Of a stretch of DNA of 64,000 bases, positions 59,101 to 64,000 are shown piece after piece; within the stretch, counting starts at the first letter, position 1; each line of letters begins with the position of its first letter. This DNA comes from Juglans regia. Lineage: Eukaryota; Streptophyta; Magnoliopsida; Fagales; Juglandaceae. The notes beneath the pieces are model-generated. The model saw only the letters and a list, made by a program, of their open reading frames with translations. It was not told the origin of the DNA and did no database searches. The stretch is taken from assembly GCF_001411555.2 (NCBI RefSeq), contig NC_049905.1, positions 22,372,097 through 22,436,096 of the forward strand, in the 5' to 3' direction. The translations under genes and the position numbers were made by a program.

Positions 59101-62100
59101 GCATAACATCACCTTTCACAATGTCCCAACAACTTTGAAAAAAACCCATTGAAAAACCATCCGGCCCTGGCACTTTGTCCTTTGCCAGTCCAGATATGAC
59201 CTTATAAATCTCTTCTTCAACAAAAGGTCTCTCCAAAATATTGACACTCTGCACATCAATTGCCTCAAAATGTAGAGCATCAAGCTTCGGCCTCCAAGAA
59301 TCCGATTCTGTGAGAAGAGTCTCATAGTACTGTACTATATGGTTTTCTATCTCGGGATGAGAAGATAACACCTGAGAACCTGATTGAAGTGACTCAATGG
59401 CATTGTTACGCCGATGTGAATTAGCCACTTTGTGAAAGAACTTCGTACACCTATCACCTTCTTTCAACCAAAGGGCCCTAGATTTTTGACGCCATGAAGT
59501 CTCTTCTGCCAACAGAACCCTCTCCAAGTTTGCCATAACCATGCCCTTCCTCAATAACACCTCCTCCGAATTATCTCCCAAGAATTCTTTATCCTCTATA
59601 TCTTGCAGTTCCTCCAACAATGTACTCTTCTGATTATCAATATGACCAAAAACCTCCAAATTCCACTTCTTCAAGTCTTGTTTCAGTGCCTTCAACTTGC
59701 TTGCCAGAATGTAACTTGGAGTACCAATAATCGGATATGAAGACCACCACCCACGTACCATCTCTACAAACTCATCCGCTGCAAGCCACATGTTTTCAAA
59801 CTTGAAATACCGACGCCCTCTGTGAATACCCCCACAATCCAAAAGTGATCTGAACTAACTCGAGCTAGTCGTTTCTGACTTACTTCCGGATATTTCTCTT
59901 CCCACGAAGGAGATACAAGGAATCTATCCAATCTCGACCAAACTCGCCCATTTGACCAGGTGTACTCACCCCCTACCAGAGGGATATCCATGAGGTCCAA
60001 GTCAAAGATGAACTCACTGAATTCATCCATAGCTATGGTATGTCGACAGTGCCCTGATCTCTCACTAGGAAAGCAAATAGTGTTAAAATCACCCCCCATG
60101 CACCACGGCACATCCCATATTGAATAAATACCTGCCAACTCCTCCCACAAACTTCTCCTGTCCCTATCCACATTAGGACCATAGGAACCTGCAAATGCCC
60201 ATTCCCATCCATCCACCACATTTTTAAAAAGAGTCGCAATCGAGAACTCACCAATACACTCCTCAATCAACTCAACCACTCTTTTATCCCACATAATTAG
60301 CACTCCACCTAAGGCTCCCAAAGAGGCCAAGTAAGTCCAACCCACATATGAGCACCCCCATAAACTTCTTACAATTTTCCTATCAATACAACGCAATTTT
60401 GTTTCTTGAAAACACACCACATCACACTTCCACATCCGCAATAATGATTTAATACGAAGGCGTTTATTGCGATCATTGAGCCCCCAAACGTTGCAAGATA
60501 AAATCTTAGGTTTCATAACAAAACTATATTGCCCCTCCCTCTTGATCTATCCCTACCGCTACTCCCGTCTTTCACGTCATAATTAATGGAGCATGTTAAC
60601 TTTTTAAGTTCTCTATTCCGCTTTGAGGCTGACTTCGAATGGCTATCCTCAAGTGCTACGAGGAGAGCCTTGAATTGTTTTTCATAACCTCCAAACGAAA
60701 TCCCAATAATAGCTTGAATCTCTTCTACTTTCTTGAAAACCCACTTTGATGAACTATTCCCATAGTTGGGGGGGAGTGTACACAAGGGAGTTAGAATAGC
60801 CCCCTCCTCACCAGTGTTGGCAGGAGTAAAAAAATCCAACTCCGAGCCACACACTGATTTTGGTTCCCCACTAGCAGGAACCGGAACTTTTAATCCTTCA
60901 AACCCTCCCCCAGACTTATTCTCCTCAACGGAGACCATCTCCATTGATTGAGAGTCACGCTGCACAGGATTCGCCACTGGGCTTCCCTCCACTACACACG
61001 GCGTAGACTGCGCCTTCTCCAAACACAACCCACGAATCGGCGACAGAAAATCACACAAAAGCCCCTCCTCTGCCGGCAAGCCTACACTTACAGCATCTGG
61101 GACTTCAGACGCCAAGCAAGGCTTAGTCTGTGCACTCCCCATCAACAACCCCCCTGATGACGATGGAAAAACGACCCTCAAAGTCTCTAGTTCCATCTCG
61201 CCGTCTTCCAGCTCCACCCGCCGGAGTATCGGCTCATTGGAGTACTCGCCCGAGGCTGTTGGCAGTTTCTGCGCCGGTTTCTGTGCCGGTAGAGCAACCG
61301 GCGGGGCGCATATCGGCGCCATTGGAGGACGAGAAAAACTCGGCCCCTGGGCCGAAATATCGGGCTGCGGCTTTGCCCTCCAGCCTTTCTTTGGGCCTAC
61401 AACCTGGCCCAAAGCAGGGCCCATCTCTAAGCCTGTCGAGACAGACTGCTCCACCAACCCGCTTCCTACTTCCTTAGACCTCTGGCCCGAAACAATGCCC
61501 AAGTCCCTCCCTTCAGTAACGCCCGCATCACAACCCATGCCCAAACTCAGAATCTCCTTGCCCTTAACGCTGCGTTTCAGCCAATCTATTTCATCTAATA
61601 ACATCCCCACTTTTTTCTCCATGTCACCCAGCACTCTTAAGATATTTTCCTCTTTTGACCCCAACAGTACATAACCATCTCCACTTCGTTGCTGCACGAT
61701 CTCTGTACTATTCTCTCCTGGCACCACAGCACTCGCGGCTCGCTGCTGTGCTTGGAGCACCTCACTGTACGACAGTGCACCAGCTGCCCTCCACGATGGA
61801 GCACCACCACCTTTAGCTACTCTGTTTCTCACACTCGGAACAGAGGGAGGTGGGCTGAGCTCCTTCAATGTAACTCCAAAATTCCTCCACCCCTCCCCCT
61901 TCCTTCCTTCCGGCACCACTAGCAGCCCTCTCCTCTTTTCATGCCCAAACTCTGAAATGAAGATAACACTGCCATTGTTATTGCATCCCCTCCTCACCAT
62001 TAACACATTGTTTCCTTTTCTACGAGTTCTCAAGAACTCTGAAGAACCCAATGACTCAGCACATTCCTTAACCATTAAACCCAACCACCCCAAAGCTTCA

Positions 62101-63584
62101 TGATCCACAGAAATATATTTCACCACACGCCGACCACTCTCTGTAATTCTCCACCACCTTTCATTCTCCTTTCTGAACTCAAATACCTTCTGTTCAATAA
62201 CTACCTCTCTGCACAGCCCCATGAAAACCAACCAACACAGTAACTCAACTGGACTAATGCACTAATCTCCACAAGGAAATGTAGTCATTGACATACCACA
62301 GCCAACCAGTAGTAAAAACAAAGAAAGAAGAAGAAATGTACGGAGAGAAAATATTTAAGAGAGAGAGAAAAGGTCTTTTTGGCCCTTCTGCTCAACCTAC
62401 ATGCAGTAAATTATAGACCTTACTAGTTTCCTCACTAACCTACGTCGTTTGCCCTTGTTCTAGCCATGGAGTGCATCTGACTTGATCTTAATCAAGACTG
62501 ACCAATAAATTTTTTGTCACCATGATTGTTCTAAGGAGATCTAACTTGATACATCATAGTCCATGAGTTAAAGACTGCTTGTAGCCAGCAAGTCCTTCCA
62601 TTTAGTATTGTTTTCACCTACAGTACACACTGATCCAATTGCACGTCTCCAATTTAGCCATTCTTCTGGAGCAACATTGCTTTTATATACCCACTCTAAA
62701 CTGTAAACAATAAGATAAAAAAATTTACTATATATGTTGCTTAGGTCACTGGTCGGTACCTTATAGCCATCAATCTTATTCATTCTTTCAACTATACTAT
62801 CTTTTACCAAAATCACACTGGAGAACCTTTTTTTTTTTATACGTAATAAGAAACTTTATTCCCAAGAATAGGCAAAGCCCAAGTACATAGGACGTATACA
62901 AAGGAATCTACTTAGCAGTCCAACTAATATGGAAAATCTCTTTTACTAAATCATTTCTTCAATATTGCAGTGTTTACCGAACTAGTTTTCTTTTACTAAT
63001 ATGCTGTCACTCACTCAAATATCATGCATGAAAGGAACTCAATGCAAAGTGACAGCCTAATGATTGAGAGGTCATTCCATGAGCATACTAAGCAATCAAT
63101 TTTGAACTTAGCACTGGTATATTCTCACCCATGCCAAAGAGTATGTAAGATAACCAATTAACCTGGTTAAATAAAAGAAAAAAGATCAACAAATGCCTCA
63201 ACAAGCTGTAGTTCATAATACAACTAACAATGAAAATGGAGGATTCATTTTGAGCATTGATAAACATGACCATGGGAATTTACATTTCTTTCAAAAAGTA
63301 CGAGAGTAAATTATATGTTGATTTAAAAAAACACAACATTTTCTGAATGCCAGGTACTAACATGTAGTCAACCATTCAAATGGACCTAAAACAATTGTCT
63401 AACATCCCAGAAATCATTTTATTCACACATCAAAGAATATAAGCTCCACACAATGACACAATAGTATCAGCACAATAGGAAGAACACAAAGATAAGTATG
63501 ATCTATTTAAGAAAACGAGCCATACCTTAAGAAAGAAAGCAACAGCCCAACACAAGTGCTGAGTAGCCAAGCTATAAAGCCATA
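44108..63584 (-). CDS. DEK1: DEK1 phytocalpain, ten internal exons of the membrane domain
   Basis: Exons, in transcript order: 63584-63526, 55942-55780, 53207-52934, 52830-52680, 52527-52416, 52325-52160, 52047-51977, 51852-51761, 51623-51461, 44179-44108. They join in frame with GT-AG junctions to 441 codons without a stop. Landmarks are [105 protein letters not shown] and [20 protein letters not shown]. Family knowledge: DEK1 is a plasma-membrane protein of about 2150 residues with over 20 membrane helices and a cytosolic calpain protease, needed for epidermal fate. The N-terminal part lies right of the window. The linker and calpain exons that should follow at the left are absent. Introns are greatly enlarged by transposons. 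Confidence 0.92.
44300..44424 (-). repeat. 3' LTR of the DEK1-intron copia
   Basis: 125 bases, TG..CA ends on either strand reading, next to the purine tract at 44425-44435. Confidence 0.92.
44447..46140 (-). mobile_element. 5'-truncated LINE inside the copia
   Basis: The A-tail (T-run 44447-44456) lies just inside the copia 3' end. The element stops in RT at the FADD motif near 46115. Its coding part is one uninterrupted frame, so it is younger than the copia around it. The target duplication is not clear because both flanks are ATAT-rich. Confidence 0.88.
44565..46140 (-). pseudogene. LINE ORF2 C-terminal half, open frame of about 525 residues
   Basis: It begins in RT at [19 protein letters not shown], then covers [50 protein letters not shown] and [11 protein letters not shown]. 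It ends with the zinc-binding region [19 protein letters not shown] and [17 protein letters not shown] before the stop at 44565. No stop or frameshift is seen, but the endonuclease, early RT and ORF1 are missing through 5' truncation, so it cannot move by itself. Confidence 0.85.
46290..46500. mobile_element. Tourist-like MITE in the copia RNase H side
   Basis: Terminal repeats GGGCTCATTTGGATA and TATCCAAACGAGCCC match at 14 of 15 positions when inverted, flanked by TTA at 46287-46289 and 46501-46503. The 211-base AT-rich interior has CATCTCATCTCATCTCAT. It is a non-autonomous PIF/Harbinger-type element, inserted in copia coding DNA. Confidence 0.88.
46588..47448 (-). pseudogene. Copia RT and RNase H remnants
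   Basis: Three frames: 47448-47218 with [11 protein letters not shown] and the [13 protein letters not shown] catalytic box, 47136-46891 with [15 protein letters not shown], and 46818-46588 with [29 protein letters not shown] and LFCDN. Stops separate them, for example just after LQIKDLG at 47218. The order and spacing are those of a normal copia. Confidence 0.82.
47886..48657 (-). pseudogene. Copia integrase remnant
   Basis: Overlapping frames carry [20 protein letters not shown] (equivalent to the usual NGVAERKNRHLLEVARAL), [13 protein letters not shown], and, in a second frame, [19 protein letters not shown] with [15 protein letters not shown]. The two frames are offset and stops lie upstream. 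Confidence 0.78.
48986..49864 (-). pseudogene. Copia gag end, protease and pre-integrase
   Basis: Frame 49864-49571 is a glycine/arginine-rich gag end with one zinc-knuckle-like [19 protein letters not shown]. Frame 49552-48986 has the protease motif [13 protein letters not shown] and the pre-integrase block [17 protein letters not shown] stop at 49571-49573 separates them. Confidence 0.8.
49865..51240 (-). pseudogene. Copia gag and leader, degraded
   Basis: Gag-like residues appear in 50372-50151 ([20 protein letters not shown]) and in degraded frames down to 49865. 51240 to about 50540 is leader sequence with short frames and no recognised domain. Confidence 0.55.
51243..51255 (-). other. 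Primer binding site of the DEK1-intron copia
   Basis: On the minus strand it reads TGGTATCAGAGAG, directly adjacent to the 5' LTR, complementary to the initiator tRNA-Met 3' end except for the last bases. Confidence 0.85.
51256..51380 (-). repeat. 5' LTR of the DEK1-intron copia
   Basis: 125 bases, the partner of 44300-44424, with CAAGT duplicated outside each LTR. Confidence 0.92.
51461..51623 (-). CDS. DEK1: DEK1 exon ([26 protein letters not shown])
   Basis: It completes a serine codon from the previous exon and ends phase 0 at donor GTTTGTG. It encodes the last two membrane helices ([19 protein letters not shown] and [14 protein letters not shown]). Confidence 0.9.
51761..51852 (-). CDS. 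DEK1: DEK1 exon ([30 protein letters not shown])
   Basis: The acceptor is TTTCTGCAG and the donor is GTTTGTTAAC. It has 30 codons plus two bases. The proline- and tyrosine-rich loop is one of the most conserved DEK1 segments. Confidence 0.9.
51977..52047 (-). CDS. DEK1: DEK1 exon ([23 protein letters not shown])
   Basis: 71 bases. The acceptor is CTGTTCAG and the donor is GTGAGTTAT. It is a single membrane helix, in phase with both neighbours, and too short to stand out as an ORF. Confidence 0.88.
52160..52325 (-). CDS. DEK1: DEK1 exon ([28 protein letters not shown])
   Basis: The acceptor is AAAAAACAG and the donor is GTGAAG. It encodes two helices around the conserved [14 protein letters not shown] loop. 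Confidence 0.9.
52416..52527 (-). CDS. DEK1: DEK1 exon ([26 protein letters not shown])
   Basis: The acceptor is ATTGCAG and the donor is GTGAGG. It encodes the [11 protein letters not shown] loop and one helix. Confidence 0.9.
52680..52830 (-). CDS. DEK1: DEK1 exon ([26 protein letters not shown])
   Basis: The acceptor is TTCTTTGTAG and the donor is GTGAGTAAC. It begins mid-helix and carries the [12 protein letters not shown] loop and a following helix. Confidence 0.9.
52934..53207 (-). CDS. DEK1: DEK1 exon ([28 protein letters not shown])
   Basis: The acceptor is CTCTTTCAG and the donor is GTAGTC. It has 91 codons plus one base. It includes [18 protein letters not shown] and three membrane helices. 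Confidence 0.9.
53893..55228 (+). mobile_element. LINE ORF2 fragment, + strand (endonuclease end to RT), in DEK1 intron
   Basis: It starts in the endonuclease at [20 protein letters not shown] and runs through [25 protein letters not shown]-like and [16 protein letters not shown] motifs (frame 54391-54978, with [20 protein letters not shown]). It ends within the RT segment [11 protein letters not shown]. Both ends are cut, and it is opposite in orientation to the other LINEs in DEK1. Frameshifts and stops are frequent. 53208-53892, the intron part to its left, shows no other feature. Confidence 0.82.
55231..55545 (-). mobile_element. Tail of a different LINE family inserted in the LINE fragment
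   Basis: A T-run at 55231-55240 followed by ATAAGTAAAAATATTATATA and ACTAGACGTATACAAAAAAACACC resembles LINE tails. The next 200 bases do not match the other elements here, so it may be another subfamily. It abuts the broken RT frame exactly at its A-tail. The limits are approximate. Confidence 0.55.
55780..55942 (-). CDS. DEK1: DEK1 exon ([28 protein letters not shown])
   Basis: The acceptor is TGTCTTGCAG and the donor is GTTTGATC. It encodes one helix and the [12 protein letters not shown] segment. The C that opens it completes the serine codon from 63526. The intron above it (55943-63525) is about 7.6 kb, mostly one LINE. 55943-56780 shows nothing else. Confidence 0.9.
56886..60516 (-). 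pseudogene. LINE ORF2: endonuclease, RT, zinc-binding region
   Basis: It starts [15 protein letters not shown] at 60516. The endonuclease frame runs to about 59840 ([33 protein letters not shown]). The long RT frame is 59842-57938, with [56 protein letters not shown] (RQGD altered to RQGY), [15 protein letters not shown] and [12 protein letters not shown]. Then 58034-57546 and 57359-56886 hold the late region and the [19 protein letters not shown] zinc-binding motif. Frameshifts lie near 59840, 57990 and 57540, with stops near 57360. Confidence 0.88.
60513..62231 (-). CDS. LINE ORF1 protein, intact 572-residue frame
   Basis: This is the only complete ORF1 in the window. Residues 1 to about 125 form the block shared with 41672-43351 ([54 protein letters not shown]). 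A predicted-helical [29 protein letters not shown] at about 200-230 could form a coiled coil. The centre is long, acidic and proline/serine-rich. The basic end is [28 protein letters not shown]. Its TGA overlaps the ORF2 ATG as ATGA. ORF1 proteins bind LINE RNA, but the N-terminal domain lacks a CCHC knuckle and I cannot name it. It starts at the Met of MVFMGLC, though the fourth residue Met is equally plausible and matches the other copy. Confidence 0.75.
   Translation of the reverse strand: MVFMGLCREVVIEQKVFEFRKENERWWRITESGRRVVKYISVDHEALGWLGLMVKECAESLGSSEFLRTRRKGNNVLMVRRGCNNNGSVIFISEFGHEKRRGLLVVPEGRKGEGWRNFGVTLKELSPPPSVPSVRNRVAKGGGAPSWRAAGALSYSEVLQAQQRAASAVVPGENSTEIVQQRSGDGYVLLGSKEENILRVLGDMEKKVGMLLDEIDWLKRSVKGKEILSLGMGCDAGVTEGRDLGIVSGQRSKEVGSGLVEQSVSTGLEMGPALGQVVGPKKGWRAKPQPDISAQGPSFSRPPMAPICAPPVALPAQKPAQKLPTASGEYSNEPILRRVELEDGEMELETLRVVFPSSSGGLLMGSAQTKPCLASEVPDAVSVGLPAEEGLLCDFLSPIRGLCLEKAQSTPCVVEGSPVANPVQRDSQSMEMVSVEENKSGGGFEGLKVPVPASGEPKSVCGSELDFFTPANTGEEGAILTPLCTLPPNYGNSSSKWVFKKVEEIQAIIGISFGGYEKQFKALLVALEDSHSKSASKRNRELKKLTCSINYDVKDGSSGRDRSRGRGNIVLL
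62371..62827. other. DEK1 intron DNA without recognised features
   Basis: AT-rich sequence, with no open frame of interest, no terminal repeats and no LINE tail seen. The 62816-62568 minus frame has no recognisable motif. Confidence 0.5.
62828..62916 (-). mobile_element. Very short LINE tail in DEK1 intron
   Basis: A T-run followed by ATACGTAATAAGAAACTTTATT and AGTACATAGGACGTATACAAAGG is the last ~90 bases of a LINE close to the one in the copia. The TSD is not resolved. 62917-63525 otherwise shows nothing. Confidence 0.65.
63526..63584 (-). CDS. DEK1: DEK1 exon ([19 protein letters not shown])
   Basis: A 59-base exon between acceptor TTTCTGCAG and donor GTATGGC. It encodes one membrane helix that continues exactly into the 55942 exon (..[12 protein letters not shown]). 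It is too short for ORF detection. 63585-64000 is intron. A possible LINE-tail scrap (T-run plus ATCGGTAAAAAATATTA) lies near 63686. Confidence 0.85.
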
Positions 63585-64000
63585 CTGCAGAAACATGGCA
63601 CAATTGACGGTTAAAACACCCAATAATCCCATTAGAATAGCCCGAGAAAAGGGAAGCAGGACTTGTGAAAACAACTGCACAGCCTTTTTTTATCGGTAAA
63701 AAATATTACTGATATTATACATATTGCTATATATAGCTTTTTAGTATTAAAGTAATAAGTAGTAATTGCTTTTCTGATGATGTACTATCAATGCAGGAGT
63801 TAGCAATTGAACTTCCATATTTATGAACTCACTTATCTATGAGATAGAATAAAAGCCAGCCTTTCTTAAAAAGCTTTTACTCTGTAGTCTGTAGGGAAGA
63901 ATGCTTTGAAGAAAAAACAAAAAAATTATGAATGCAAAATCGTTGTAGGCTAGTATCAGCCTTTTTTCATATGTATTCCTTTCTCAAGAAAAGCATTTTC

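Larger units (their letters stand above)
56781..62370 (-). mobile_element. Near full-length LINE (L1-type), about 5.6 kb, in DEK1 intron
   Basis: The A-tail (T-run 56781-56796) is followed upstream by the complete ORF2 region, ORF1 and a short 5' UTR ending near 62370. The 5' limit is judged by alignment with the other full-length element, sharing TACGGAGAGAAAATA. I could not find its target duplication. ORF1 is intact. ORF2 is broken by at least three frame changes. Confidence 0.88.

Overview
The window is plant nuclear DNA: spliced genes with GT-AG introns, plant L1-type LINEs, Ty1/copia and Gypsy-type retrotransposon DNA, and short TTA/TAA-flanked MITEs. The MITE ends (..TTTGGATG.. with TGAGATGAGATG-type interiors) resemble those common in Fagales trees such as the walnut family. 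That placement is only an inference. Roughly four fifths of the window is transposon-derived. I recognise two host genes, both incomplete: NRDE2 on the + strand (six exons, 15989-25995) and DEK1 phytocalpain on the - strand (ten exons, 63584-44108).

Layout. 1-12790 is a nest of mobile elements: the end of a long Gypsy-type LTR, a copia element interrupted by a second copia, a + strand LINE 3' end, a short host-like stretch, and a - strand LINE inside a shorter LINE. 12791-15988 is intron-like DNA with a 5'-truncated LINE carrying two abutting MITEs. 15989-25995 holds internal NRDE2 exons, with introns containing a MITE, a LINE remnant with a target-site duplication (TSD), and two + strand LINE tails. 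26137-28230 is another LINE, ending at a 100-N assembly gap (28231-28330).

28331-40031 repeats 1094-12790 almost base for base, including every nested junction. It then runs on into the rest of its LINE (to 43547). DEK1 occupies 44108-63584. Its introns hold a complete copia with 125-bp LTRs and a CAAGT TSD (44300-51380, itself hosting a LINE and a MITE), a + strand LINE fragment, a second LINE family tail, and a near full-length 5.6-kb LINE (56781 to about 62370).

How it fits together. NRDE2 (nuclear RNA surveillance, MTR4/exosome partner) points right and DEK1 (membrane-anchored calpain) points left. Each lacks the exons that should follow, and only transposons and the N gap lie between them. 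The duplicated block, the gap, and two LINE breakpoints at the same 15-base hairpin suggest a scaffolding or haplotype-duplication artefact, or a repeat-mediated rearrangement. I found no new defence or metabolic system. The notable signals are structural: the duplication, the nested LINE-in-LINE with both TSDs preserved, the ATGA overlap joining LINE ORF1 to ORF2, and a microsatellite abutting an NRDE2 splice donor.
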